From positions 1-64,000 of the forward strand of contig CCSI01000003.1 in assembly GCA_000756795.1 (NCBI GenBank): a stretch of 64,000 nucleotides of DNA. Reading direction: 5' to 3'. Below the pieces are notes generated by a model. That model had not been told where the DNA came from, made no database searches, and saw nothing but the letters and a program-made list of their open reading frames with translations. This document shows, piece by piece, positions 46,793 to 55,528 of the stretch. Made by a program: the position numbers and the translations under genes. This stretch comes from Qipengyuania vulgaris. GTDB lineage: Bacteria; Pseudomonadota; Alphaproteobacteria; Sphingomonadales; Sphingomonadaceae. The number at the start of each line of letters is the position of its first letter. The first letter of the stretch is position 1.

Positions 46793-47546
46793 TGATGAGG
46801 CGCTTCTGTTCGGCGTCGGGCATGCGTTCCCAGCCGTTGCGGCTGAGGCGTTCGAGCGGACGATAGCGGACCTTGTACTGCATCCGGTCGGAGCCTTCGA
46901 CCCAGTAGCCGAGATACACATAGGGGAGCCCGCTGTCCGCAGCGCGCCTGATGTGGTCGAGGATGATGTAATTCCCAAGCCCGGCCCGATCCTCAATCTC
47001 AGGGTCGTAGAAGCTGTAGATCATCGACAGCCCGTCGCCCTGCACGTCCGTGAGGCAGGCACCGACCAGTTTTCCTGGCTCGTTACCCTCTCCCGGTTCC
47101 CGATATTCAATGACATAGCTGGATACGGGCGTGTGTTCCACCATATCCGCAAAATCGCTTTCGTCCATCTCCGCCATGCCCCCGCCGGGGTGACGTGCCG
47201 CAAGATAGCGACGAAGCAATTCATACTGCTCGTCGGTCGCCCAAGGGCGGCATTCGGACGCGACGAGGTCGCTGTTCTGCTTGAGCGTGCGCTTCTGGCT
47301 GGACGAAGGTTTGAATTCGTTCGCCACCACGCGGACCGAAACGCAGGCCTGGCAATCGAGGCAGGAGGGGCGATAGGCGACGGTCTGGCTGCGGCGGAAG
47401 CCGATGCGGCCCAGTGCCTCGTTCAACTCATCAGCGGAATCGCCGCGCAGTTCGGTGAAAACCTTCCGCTCGCTGCGCCCGGGCAGGTACGGACACGGCG
47501 CAGGGCTGGTCACGAAAAACCTCGGGAAGCGGATGGGTGCCGTCAC
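46704..47546 (-). CDS. bpt: Aspartate/glutamate leucyltransferase (R-transferase family)
   Basis: 280 aa. Transfers leucine from Leu-tRNA to N-terminal Asp/Glu, marking proteins for ClpS/ClpAP (N-degron pathway). The N-terminal cysteine cluster [15 protein letters not shown] and the C-terminal [20 protein letters not shown] are diagnostic. The start is a GTG at 47546. Its 3' end overlaps or abuts tamA on the same strand. Upstream there is a full CtrA-like box (47617-47633). Confidence 0.9.
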   Translation of the reverse strand: MTAPIRFPRFFVTSPAPCPYLPGRSERKVFTELRGDSADELNEALGRIGFRRSQTVAYRPSCLDCQACVSVRVVANEFKPSSSQKRTLKQNSDLVASECRPWATDEQYELLRRYLAARHPGGGMAEMDESDFADMVEHTPVSSYVIEYREPGEGNEPGKLVGACLTDVQGDGLSMIYSFYDPEIEDRAGLGNYIILDHIRRAADSGLPYVYLGYWVEGSDRMQYKVRYRPLERLSRNGWERMPDAEQKRLISAATAPRKEREGEPMPSKDGSQLEYKLAD

Positions 47547-47616
47547 GGCTGCGGGTCCTCTCTTGGTGCGACGTTCTATTCGTTAACAACTCCTTTATGC
47601 ATGAGCAGGGTCCCGG

Positions 47617-47633
47617 TTAAAAGGCAATTAACC
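47617..47633. promoter_or_regulatory. CtrA-type box TTAA-N7-TTAACC upstream of bpt
   Basis: TTAAAAGGCAATTAACC matches the Caulobacter CtrA consensus TTAA-N7-TTAA exactly, including the trailing CC. Further TTAA motifs lie nearby (GTTAAC at 47582 and GGTTAATCGCGTTAAG around 47674-47690), together with GANTC sites GAGTC and GATTC. No gene lies in 47547-47703. Confidence 0.6.
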
Positions 47634-47703
47634 ACGAAAAATCGCTTCGCCGCGCGAGTCGCACGGGACGGATGGTTAATCGCGTTAAGATTCAGGCAGC
47701 TGT

Positions 47704-48957
47704 TCAGGCGAGTTCGGCCAGCTCTACCGAATAGCCCTTGCCTTCGAGGTCCTTCACCAGCCGGTCTATCTGCTTCCCATCGCGCGCCTCGCACTCGATT
47801 TCGGTGATGAGACCCTTGGCCGGCAGCGTCGTGAAGATGCGCTGGTGGTATATCTCGATGATGTTGACGTTGTGCGCATTGAATTCGCGCATGACCTTGT
47901 ACAGCGCGCCGGGACGGTCCTGCAAAGTGATGCGAAGGCGCGCGAGGCGGCCCGAGCGCGCAAGGTCTCGCACGAGGACGTTGGCGAGCAGGCGCGTGTC
48001 GATGTTTCCGCCGCAAAGGACGAGGCCGACTTTCTTGCCCGCGAACTTCTCCGGATTGGAGAGCACGGCGGCTAGCCCTGCCGCTCCTGCACCTTCGACC
48101 ACGGTCTTCTCGATTTGCAGCAGCAGCGAGACCGCGTGTTCGAGTGCCGGTTCTTCGACCAGCAGCACTTCGTCGACCAGCTCGGAGATTATCTGCCGCG
48201 TGAAGGCACCCGGTTCCTTCACCGCGATGCCTTCTGCCAGCGTATCGCCGCCGCAGGGAAGGTCGTCGCCGGTCACTGCAGAATACATCGAAGGATACAG
48301 CTTCGCCTGTACGCCGACCATGTGGATGTCGGGATTGAGCGTCTTGGCGACCGTCGCCATGCCGCTCATCAATCCGCCGCCGCCGATGGGGACGACGAGA
48401 CAGTCGAAATCGTCCTTCAGCTCGAGCATCTCGAGCGCGACAGTGCCCTGCCCTGCCGCGACCTGCGGGTCGTCAAAGGGATGGACGAAGGTTAGGCCGC
48501 GTTCCTTCTCCAGCGTGCGCGCATGGGCGTAGGCTTCGTCGAATGTCTCGCCGACCAGTTCGACATTGCCGCCGACGCTTTCGGTTTGCATCACTTTCAC
48601 GCTCGGCGTGGTGGAAGGCATTACGATGGTCACCGGCACGCCGAGGCGGCGGCCATGGTAGGACAGGCCCTGCGAATGGTTGCCTGCCGAGGCCGCAATC
48701 ACGCCCTTGGCCCGCTGTTCTTCGGTCAGTTGGAGCAAGGCATTCAATGCGCCGCGTTCCTTGTAGGCGGCGGTGAACTGGTGGTTTTCGAACTTGAGCC
48801 AGATTTCGGCGCCGGTAATTTCCGACAGCGTAATCGAGTGCATCATCGGCGTCTTGACCACTGCGCCATCGATGCGCGCTGCGGCTGCGCGCACATCTGC
48901 GAGGGTGAGAAGCTCGGTCGCGCTCTGCTCGGCGCGCAGGGATGATGCCTGTGTCAT
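47704..48957 (-). CDS. Threonine ammonia-lyase with ACT domain
   Basis: 417 aa PLP enzyme converting threonine to 2-oxobutyrate. The PLP lysine is Lys66 in FTAAYKERGALNAL. ASAGNHSQGLSYHG is the substrate loop and VVPIGGGGLMSGMATVAK the phosphate-binding loop. A C-terminal ACT domain (from ~335, RLRITLQDRPGALYKV) allows allosteric control. The short single-ACT form is the TdcB/short IlvA type; feedback by isoleucine or another ligand is not predictable. ATG at 48957 is used; the longer open frame lacks homology. Confidence 0.9.
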   Translation of the reverse strand: MTQASSLRAEQSATELLTLADVRAAAARIDGAVVKTPMMHSITLSEITGAEIWLKFENHQFTAAYKERGALNALLQLTEEQRAKGVIAASAGNHSQGLSYHGRRLGVPVTIVMPSTTPSVKVMQTESVGGNVELVGETFDEAYAHARTLEKERGLTFVHPFDDPQVAAGQGTVALEMLELKDDFDCLVVPIGGGGLMSGMATVAKTLNPDIHMVGVQAKLYPSMYSAVTGDDLPCGGDTLAEGIAVKEPGAFTRQIISELVDEVLLVEEPALEHAVSLLLQIEKTVVEGAGAAGLAAVLSNPEKFAGKKVGLVLCGGNIDTRLLANVLVRDLARSGRLARLRITLQDRPGALYKVMREFNAHNVNIIEIYHQRIFTTLPAKGLITEIECEARDGKQIDRLVKDLEGKGYSVELAELA

Positions 48958-49068
48958 ACCCCCGCCCCTAGGCCGCGCGCCGCGCCTGCGCAATCGGGAT
49001 AAGGGTTTGCGCAAGCCAAGCTATGCCTTATCGCCTGCACAATTGATTCAATCGGGGTCCACATTCCT

Positions 49069-50718
49069 ATGAAGCTCAAACTCGTCGCCGCCCTCCTTGC
49101 CAGCGCCATAGCCGCGCCCGCACATGCCGATGTTCTGGTCGATAATGTCTTCGGCATCACCATCGACGAGAACGGCGAGGTGAAACGCTTTGGCGCTCTG
49201 GTTATCGACGACGACGGCAAAATCGCCCAGTTGATCGAGCACGGCGGGGAAAGCCCGCGGACCGATTATCGCGAAGACGGAGAAGGCAAGGTCATGCTCC
49301 CGGGCTTCATCGATGCGCATGGCCATGTGAGCAGCGTCGGGTTCAATGCGCTAACGCTGGACTTGTCGGGCACCAATTCGCTCGAGGAAGCGCTCGAAGC
49401 CATTCGCGTCTTTGCGGCAGAAAACGAGGCGCGTCCGTGGATTCTCGGGCGCGGCTGGAACCAGGAGAAATGGGGCCTCGGGCGCTTCCCGACCGCTGCC
49501 GAGCTCGACAGCGTCGTGTCCGACCGTCCGGTCTGGCTCAACCGTGTCGACGGCCACGCCGGCTGGGGCAACAGTCTCGCGCTAAGGGCTGCCGGTATCG
49601 ACGCCAAAACCGCGTCGCCCGCGGGTGGCCGCATCGAGAAGCTGGCCGATGGCAAGACACCTTCCGGTGTCTTCATTGACCTCGCAATGGGCCTTGTCGA
49701 AAAGGTCGTCCCCGCCCCGCGCCCGGTCGAGCGCGACCTTGCACTGGCCGAGGCGCAGAAGGTCCTCCATGCGCAGGGCATCACCGCCATGGCCGACATG
49801 GGCACGACGATCGAGGACTGGCAGTCCTTCCGCCGCGCGGGCGACAATGGCACGCTGACCTTGCGCATCATGGCCTATGCCGCTGGCCCGGACCAGATGG
49901 TGCTGCTGGGTGGCAGCGGCCCCTCCCCGTGGCTTTATGACGACAAGCTGCGCATGAACGGGGTGAAGCTCTATCTCGACGGCGCGCTCGGCAGCCGCGG
50001 GGCTTGGCTCAAAGAGCCCTATGCCGACGACCCGCATAACACCGGCCTGCCGCTGACGCCGCCTGCGGCGCTGCGCAACATCCTTGTCCGCGCGGCGCAG
50101 GGCGGCTTCCAGCCCGCCATCCACGCGATCGGCACCGCCGCCAATGCCGAGGCGCTGAATGCCATCGGCGAAATCGCGGAGAGCTTCGACGGAGACCGTC
50201 GCTGGCGCATCGAGCATGTCCAGATTGTCGACCCTGCGGACCTGCCCAAGCTCGCCGAACATGGCATCATTTCAAGCATGCAGCCGGTTCACCAGACCAG
50301 CGACATGTTCATGGCCGAAGCCCGCCTCGGGCCCGACCGGCTGGACGGCGCCTATGCGTGGCACACCATCCTCGAGATGGGCGGAAGGCTGGCCTTCGGC
50401 TCGGACGCCCCGGTGGAATCGGCCGACCCATTCGCGGGCCTTGCCGTCGCCATCACGCGCAGCAATGCGGCGGGCGAGCCCTTCGGCGGCTGGCGCCCGC
50501 AAGAGGCCGTCAGCCGCGAGCAGGCGCTGGCTGGCTTCACCTCCGAAGCGGCGTTTGCGGGATTTGCCGAAGGGCGTTTCGGTCGACTCCTGCCGGGCGA
50601 GCGCGCGGACTTCGTACTGGTCGATGTCGATCCGCTGGTCGATACGCCCGACCGGATCCGGAATACGAAGGTTCTGGAAACCTGGGTCGGCGGGCAGAAG
50701 GTCTACGAAGCGGACTGA
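49069..50718 (+). CDS. Exported amidohydrolase family protein (YtcJ/amidohydrolase 3)
   Basis: 549 aa. The signal peptide MKLKLVAALLASAIAAPAHA directs it to the periplasm. Metal-site motifs are FIDAHGHVSS, HAIGTAANAEAL and FGSDAPVES, within an amidohydrolase-fold barrel. PLVDTPDRIRNTKVLETWVGG closes the beta-sandwich. Relatives hydrolyse diverse amides or carbamates and the substrate is not inferable. Its last 16 bases overlap the end of tatC on the opposite strand. Confidence 0.88.
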   Translation: MKLKLVAALLASAIAAPAHADVLVDNVFGITIDENGEVKRFGALVIDDDGKIAQLIEHGGESPRTDYREDGEGKVMLPGFIDAHGHVSSVGFNALTLDLSGTNSLEEALEAIRVFAAENEARPWILGRGWNQEKWGLGRFPTAAELDSVVSDRPVWLNRVDGHAGWGNSLALRAAGIDAKTASPAGGRIEKLADGKTPSGVFIDLAMGLVEKVVPAPRPVERDLALAEAQKVLHAQGITAMADMGTTIEDWQSFRRAGDNGTLTLRIMAYAAGPDQMVLLGGSGPSPWLYDDKLRMNGVKLYLDGALGSRGAWLKEPYADDPHNTGLPLTPPAALRNILVRAAQGGFQPAIHAIGTAANAEALNAIGEIAESFDGDRRWRIEHVQIVDPADLPKLAEHGIISSMQPVHQTSDMFMAEARLGPDRLDGAYAWHTILEMGGRLAFGSDAPVESADPFAGLAVAITRSNAAGEPFGGWRPQEAVSREQALAGFTSEAAFAGFAEGRFGRLLPGERADFVLVDVDPLVDTPDRIRNTKVLETWVGGQKVYEAD

Positions 50719-51512
50719 TCGGTTTCAGGCGCCCTTTCCGCCTGATCCTTCGCCTTCGCATCACGCTTGTCGAACAGGCGCATGAGGAGGAGCGAGCCTT
50801 CGAACAGCAGCAGCAGCGGCACGGCCAGCAATAGCTGTGAGCCGGGATCGGGCGGCGTGATGATGGCGGCCAGCGCCACCACCAGCACGATGACATAGCG
50901 CCGCGCGCCCACCAGTTGCGCGCGCGTCACGATGCCTGCGCGGTGCAGCAGCAAGAGCAGGACCGGCAGCAGGAAGCTCATCCCGAAGGCGAGGATGAAC
51001 TGCATGACGAGGCCGAGATATTCATTCGCCGTCGGCAGCGCCTGGATTTCCAGCCCGCCCGCACTGCCCTCGAAACCGAGGAACCACTCGAAAGCGGTCG
51101 GCATGACGATGTAATAGGCAAGGCTCGCGCCTGCGAGGAACAGGAAGGGCGTGGCGACGAGGAAGGGCAGGAAAGCCTTCTTCTCTTTCGCATACAGCCC
51201 GGGCGCGACGAAGGCCCAGAGCTGGTTGGCAATGTAGGGGAAGGCGATGCAGAAGCCTGCGAACAGCGCCACTTTCAGCTCGACGAAGAACACCTCGTAA
51301 AGCTTTGTAAAAATCAGCTGGCCCTGCCCCTCGGGAAAGGCTTTCTTCAATGGCTGGATGAGGAAGCCGAGGATCCGGTCGGCGAAATAAAGGCACACGC
51401 CGAAAGCCACCACCAGCGCCGCCACACACCGCACGAGGCGGCTGCGCAGCTCGATGAGATGGTCGAGCAGCGGCGCCTGCGTGTCGTCGATATCCTTCAC
51501 TTCGAACGCCAT
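50703..51512 (-). CDS. tatC: Twin-arginine translocase subunit TatC
   Basis: 269 aa, six transmembrane helices, the receptor for twin-arginine signal peptides. LLDHLIELRSRLVRC and the conserved Glu/Pro region IANQLWAFVAPGLYAKEKK are clear. The C-terminal tail is charged (LFDKRDAKAKDQAERAPE). It starts two bases after the tatB stop codon and ends convergent with the amidohydrolase gene, with overlap. Confidence 0.96.
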   Translation of the reverse strand: MAFEVKDIDDTQAPLLDHLIELRSRLVRCVAALVVAFGVCLYFADRILGFLIQPLKKAFPEGQGQLIFTKLYEVFFVELKVALFAGFCIAFPYIANQLWAFVAPGLYAKEKKAFLPFLVATPFLFLAGASLAYYIVMPTAFEWFLGFEGSAGGLEIQALPTANEYLGLVMQFILAFGMSFLLPVLLLLLHRAGIVTRAQLVGARRYVIVLVVALAAIITPPDPGSQLLLAVPLLLLFEGSLLLMRLFDKRDAKAKDQAERAPETDQSAS

Positions 51513-51513
51513 C

Positions 51514-51975
51514 TTACGCGCCCTTTTCCAGGTCGCCGAACGGCAAGCCCGGCTCGTCGGTCTTCGGTGGCGGGGCGGGTTTCGCCTCTCCGCCATGTTC
51601 GGGAGCCTTTTTGGGGGCAGCGCGCGCTATCGCGGCATCGGCGGCGGCATCGGGGTCGGCGACTTCACCGGCAGAGGCAAGTGGCTCCATCTTCGGCGTA
51701 GGAAGTTCCTCCGGCGCACCGCCCTCCGGTTCGCTGCCGGTGGGGTATTTCGCCATGATTTCCTTGTTTCGCTGGGACCACTTTTCTTCCATTTCCTCGA
51801 TTTCGGCCTGCCGGACCATCTCGTCGATGCCCGAGCGGAAATGGGCGGACATGCGGCGCAACTTGCCGATCCAGCGTCCCGCGGCGCGCATGGCGGCGGG
51901 CATGTCCTTGGGGCCGATGACGAGTATCGCCACCACGACGACCACCAGCAGTTCGGCCGCGCCGATATCGAACAT
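51514..51975 (-). CDS. tatB: Twin-arginine translocase subunit TatB
   Basis: 153 aa. Short N-terminal transmembrane helix (ELLVVVVVAILVIGPKDMP), hinge and amphipathic helix (AMRAAGRWIGKLRRMS), then a long acidic Pro/Ala-rich tail. With TatC it forms the substrate receptor complex. The tail is longer than in TatA. It lies 24 bases downstream of tatA. Confidence 0.93.
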   Translation of the reverse strand: MFDIGAAELLVVVVVAILVIGPKDMPAAMRAAGRWIGKLRRMSAHFRSGIDEMVRQAEIEEMEEKWSQRNKEIMAKYPTGSEPEGGAPEELPTPKMEPLASAGEVADPDAAADAAIARAAPKKAPEHGGEAKPAPPPKTDEPGLPFGDLEKGA

Positions 51976-51999
51976 GGCTTAACTCGCCCTCAGGTGAGC

Positions 52000-52230
52000 T
52001 TACTTTGGTTCGGAAGGCGTCTTGACCTGCTCTTCCGTGAGGCCCTGGTCGGCAGGCTTGGCCTCGTGCGAAATCTGCTTCGAAGGCTCGGCATCGTCTT
52101 CGTTCATGCCTTTCTTGAAGCTTTTGATACCCTTGCCGAAATCGCCCATCATCTCCGAAATGCGGCCGCGCCCGAACAGGACGAGGATGACGATGGCGAT
52201 GATAATGAGCTGCCAGGGGCCGAGTGACAT
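52000..52230 (-). CDS. tatA: Twin-arginine translocase subunit TatA
   Basis: 76 aa. The N-terminal helix (WQLIIIAIVILVLFG) with the hinge FGRGRI and amphipathic helix EMMGDFGKGIKSFKKGM matches TatA, the pore-forming subunit. The start at 52230 is unambiguous. tatB follows on the same strand, giving tatA-tatB-tatC order. Confidence 0.96.
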   Translation of the reverse strand: MSLGPWQLIIIAIVILVLFGRGRISEMMGDFGKGIKSFKKGMNEDDAEPSKQISHEAKPADQGLTEEQVKTPSEPK

Positions 52231-52294
52231 GGGATTTACCTTCTAAGCATAGGGTGTTGTCGCCAATATAGGCGTTGCCGCACACGAAAGCCAG

Positions 52295-52912
52295 TCAGGC
52301 TGCGTCGGTGCTGTCTTCTTCTACTTCGGGAGCTTCATGCGGCTCCTCTTCCTCGCCCTCGCCCATCAGGTCATCATAAGCATCGTCGACGGGGTCGAGC
52401 AGACCGGTTGCCTTCAATTCGGCGATGCCCGGCAGGTCGCGGCGGCTGGTGAGGCCGAAGTGGTCGAGGAATTCGGGCGTGGTCGCGTAAATGGTCGGGC
52501 GACCGGGCACTTCGCGGCGACCGGCAATCTTCACCCAGCCCGCCTCCATGAGCACGTCGAGCGTCCCGCCGGAGGTCTGCACGCCGCGTATCGATTCGAT
52601 TTCGGCGCGGCTGACCGGTTCGTGATAGGCGATGATGGCGAGCACTTCGGTCGCCGCGCGGCTGAGGCGGCGGACCTGCTCGCGCTCCTTGCGCAGGAGG
52701 TGGGCGAGGTCGGGCGCGGTCTCGAAATGCCAGCGCTTGCCACGCTCAACGAGGTGGATGCCGCGTTTCTCGTACGTCTCGGCGAGCGCTTTCAGGGCAT
52801 TGCGCACATCGGGCTTTTCCGCATCGCCGAGGAAACTCGCCAGCGCATCGACGCTCATCGGCTCTTCAGCCGCGAAGAGCGCTGCTTCAATCGCGCGCTC
52901 GAGCTGGTTCAC
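52295..52912 (-). CDS. scpB: Segregation and condensation protein B
   Basis: 205 aa with two winged-helix domains, a kleisin-binding partner of the SMC complex. IEAALFAAEEPMSVDAL, VLAIIAYHEPVSRAEIESIRG and the GRPTIYATTPEFLDHFGL motif are typical. A Glu-rich tail ends the protein. The start is the GTG at 52912 overlapping the scpA stop codon. Together with ScpA and an SMC protein encoded elsewhere, it condenses the chromosome. Confidence 0.95.
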   Translation of the reverse strand: MNQLERAIEAALFAAEEPMSVDALASFLGDAEKPDVRNALKALAETYEKRGIHLVERGKRWHFETAPDLAHLLRKEREQVRRLSRAATEVLAIIAYHEPVSRAEIESIRGVQTSGGTLDVLMEAGWVKIAGRREVPGRPTIYATTPEFLDHFGLTSRRDLPGIAELKATGLLDPVDDAYDDLMGEGEEEEPHEAPEVEEDSTDAA

Positions 52913-53712
52913 GCCACCCGCCTCAGCTTCATCGGGCCGAAAACCTCGTCCTGAGCGATTTCGGCCTTGCCCAGCCGCGCGAGTTCCAGCGCCGCGACGA
53001 AGCTCGATGCCAGCGCCGACTTGCGCAGGCGTGGTTCGGCATGCGGCGGCAGGAAGTCGCGCAGTTCCATCCACTCCAGCGTGACCCCGAGCATATTGGA
53101 AACGCGGTCAAGCGCCGACTCCAGTGTCATCACCGGCCGCTCGCGCACCATGTGGACGGCAGGCGCGGTGCGCGCCTTGACCCGGCCATAGGCCTCGATC
53201 AGCGCGAACTGGTCGCATTGCCAGTTGGTCTTGCGGACGATGTCGAGACCTTCGGGGCTGCCACGCAAGAATACGTCGCGCCCGATACGGTCCCCCCCCA
53301 TCAGCCGCCCTGCCGCCTCGCGCATCGCGCCGAGCCGCTGGAGGCGCAGCTGTAGTTTGAGCGCCAGTTCTTCGGGCGACGGGTCTTCCTGCTCTTCCTT
53401 GGGCAGGAGCATCGCCGATTTGAGATAGGCCAGCCACGCCGCCATCACGAGGTAATCGGCGGCGAGTTCGAGCTTCAGCGCCTCGGCCTGCTCGATATAG
53501 TCGAGATATTGCTCGACCAGCGCGAGGATGGAAATCTCGCGCAAATCGACCTTCTGGCGGCGCGCGAGGTCGAGCAGGAGGTCGAGCGGACCTTCCCAGC
53601 CGTCGAGCTCGAGATAGAGCGCATCGGTGTCGACGGTGGCTTCGGCGGCGATGCCGTCCCAGTCTTCCGACTCCTCCTGCGGCGGGTCGGTGAAGAGCAC
53701 GCCGTCGCTCAT
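52909..53712 (-). CDS. scpA: Segregation and condensation protein A
   Basis: 267 aa kleisin. The N-terminal SMC-binding part has LELDGWEGPLDLLLDLARRQK and ALVEQYLDYIEQAE, and YLVMAAWLAYLKSAMLLP is strongly conserved. The C-terminal winged helix includes FVAALELARLGKAEIAQDEVFG. The ATG at 53712 overlaps the nagZ stop codon; the open frame before it is an extension without homology. Confidence 0.95.
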   Translation of the reverse strand: MSDGVLFTDPPQEESEDWDGIAAEATVDTDALYLELDGWEGPLDLLLDLARRQKVDLREISILALVEQYLDYIEQAEALKLELAADYLVMAAWLAYLKSAMLLPKEEQEDPSPEELALKLQLRLQRLGAMREAAGRLMGGDRIGRDVFLRGSPEGLDIVRKTNWQCDQFALIEAYGRVKARTAPAVHMVRERPVMTLESALDRVSNMLGVTLEWMELRDFLPPHAEPRLRKSALASSFVAALELARLGKAEIAQDEVFGPMKLRRVA

Positions 53713-54728
53713 GCCGCCGCCTCTGCAATGGCCAGCAGCGCATCGCGCTTGGCGAGGAGTTCGGCCGTATCGACGCCTTCCGGGGCCTCGCCCATCGCAG
53801 CATGCACGCGATCGAGGCGGGCCTTGCTCGCGTCGGACAGGTCCGGGAAGCGGTTGGCGATTTCCTGCTGGTCGTCCATTTTCGCCCAGCAGTTGAGAAT
53901 GATGTCGCAGCCAGCCGCCAGCGCTGCCGCACCGCGGTCGGGAATGGTTCCGTCGAGCGCCTGCATATCGATATCGTCCGACAGCAGCAGGCCATCGAAG
54001 CCGATTTTCCCGCGAATGATTTCGTCGATGACCTTCTTGGACAGCGTGGCGGGTTGGTCCGCGTCCCAAGCCGAAAAAACGATATGCGCGCTCATGCCGA
54101 GCGGGTGTGAGGACAGCGTGCGGAAGGGCTCGATATCGGTTTCGAGTTCCTCGTCGCTGGCGGTAACGGTGGGCAGTTCCTTGTGCGTGTCGCAGGTCGC
54201 GCGGCCATGGCCGGGCATGTGCTTGAGGCAGCCGACCACGCCTGCCCTCGCCATGCCGTCGAGGACTGCCCTGCCGAGCGCCGCAACCTGCATCGGTTCG
54301 CTACCCAGCGCGCGGTCGCCAATGACGTCGTCGGTTTCCGGACGCCGCACGTCGAAGGGCGCGTGATAATCTACGGTAACGCCCACCAGCGCCAGTTCGC
54401 GCGCCATGGCCTCGGCATTGACCCGCGCCGCCTCGATCGCCGAGGCGGGGGCGATGTCGTACAGCTTTGCGAATGCCTCGCCCGCAGGGTATTTCGGCCA
54501 TTCGGGCGGCTTCATGCGCGCCACGCGCCCGCCTTCCTGGTCGATGGAGACAATCAGCCGCTCGCGCCCGTGGATGGCGCGCAAGTCATCGGTCAGCGCA
54601 CGCATCTGGTCGCGGGTTTCGCAATTGCGCGCAAACAGGATGTAGCCCGCCGGGTCGGCCTCCTTGAAGAAGGCGCGTTCGTCGGCTGTCAGACTGGGGC
54701 CGGAAATGCCGAAAATTGCAGGCGTCAT
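53709..54728 (-). CDS. nagZ: Beta-N-acetylhexosaminidase NagZ
   Basis: 339 aa GH3 enzyme of peptidoglycan recycling that removes GlcNAc from muropeptides in the cytoplasm. LIVSIDQEGGRVARMKPP, CLKHMPGHGRATCDTHKELP (with the catalytic His/Asp pair) and the nucleophile loop LLSDDIDMQALDG are present. The ATG at 54728, giving MTPAIFGISGPSL, fits the family start. It is located in the common argS-SPOR-nagZ-scpA-scpB-tat arrangement of alphaproteobacteria. Confidence 0.95.
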   Translation of the reverse strand: MTPAIFGISGPSLTADERAFFKEADPAGYILFARNCETRDQMRALTDDLRAIHGRERLIVSIDQEGGRVARMKPPEWPKYPAGEAFAKLYDIAPASAIEAARVNAEAMARELALVGVTVDYHAPFDVRRPETDDVIGDRALGSEPMQVAALGRAVLDGMARAGVVGCLKHMPGHGRATCDTHKELPTVTASDEELETDIEPFRTLSSHPLGMSAHIVFSAWDADQPATLSKKVIDEIIRGKIGFDGLLLSDDIDMQALDGTIPDRGAAALAAGCDIILNCWAKMDDQQEIANRFPDLSDASKARLDRVHAAMGEAPEGVDTAELLAKRDALLAIAEAAA

Positions 54729-54819
54729 GGAGGCGAAGCTGCGACTTTTCTTGGCGATTGCCAAGCAAGGCGGAGTCGTCAGGTGTGGAAATTACGCCGA
54801 GACGAGCCGAAACCCGCCA

Positions 54820-55524
54820 TTATTTGACGAAACAGGCCAGCCCGTCGTCCTTCAGCCGTCCGCACAGCGCGCGCGCCTCGGCATTACCGCCGGTGACGGC
54901 CTGCAGGCGATAGACGGTGCCGATATCGACCTGGGCCTCCACAACCCGGTGGCGAACGCCGTTGAGCGAGGTCGTCTGGCGCATCAGCCGCCCCCATGCC
55001 TCTTGCGCATCGCCGCGGCTAGGATAGGCGCCAACCTGCACGAGCGTGCCCTTGGGCGGTTCGCTGGCGCGCGGGCCCTCGTTGAGCGTGGTGGCGAGCG
55101 ACGGGCCGGCAGGCTCCTCGCTCGGCTCGGGGGTCGGAGTGGGCGTAGGCGTCTTGTCGGCGAGTTTGCCGACGCGGGTCTGGCCCTCGCCCACGGCGAA
55201 GCTGGTGTCGCCCGTTCCTGCATGGACCTTGCCGCCCGGATCCTCGGGCTTGGTCTTGTAGGGACCCTCCGGCGCCTCGACGAGGCTGCCGTCGGCAGGA
55301 GGCTCGTCGCTCGTCGCACCCATCGCAAACCAAGCGACCGCCACGAGCGCGCCCACGACGACCAGCGACAGCACGCCCAGCATGACCAGCCGCGACGTGG
55401 CGAAACCGGCCTCGCGCTCTTCGTCATCCTCGGCATCGAGCCACGGCAGCCGCTCGTCGCTCTCCATCAGCTCGAGCTCGGCTGCTTCCCAGTCCTCGTC
55501 GTGTTCGTAGGGCGGACGCGCCAT
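54820..55524 (-). CDS. SPOR domain-containing membrane protein
   Basis: 234 aa. An acidic cytoplasmic segment, one transmembrane helix (LVMLGVLSLVVVGALVAVAWF), a Thr/Pro-rich periplasmic linker and a C-terminal SPOR domain starting LVQVGAYPSRGDAQEAWG. It would bind septal denuded glycan. Two SPOR proteins thus occur in the window, with this one between argS and nagZ. The ATG at 55524 is used; it starts five bases after the argS stop codon. Confidence 0.9.
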   Translation of the reverse strand: MARPPYEHDEDWEAAELELMESDERLPWLDAEDDEEREAGFATSRLVMLGVLSLVVVGALVAVAWFAMGATSDEPPADGSLVEAPEGPYKTKPEDPGGKVHAGTGDTSFAVGEGQTRVGKLADKTPTPTPTPEPSEEPAGPSLATTLNEGPRASEPPKGTLVQVGAYPSRGDAQEAWGRLMRQTTSLNGVRHRVVEAQVDIGTVYRLQAVTGGNAEARALCGRLKDDGLACFVK

Positions 55525-55528
55525 TCGC

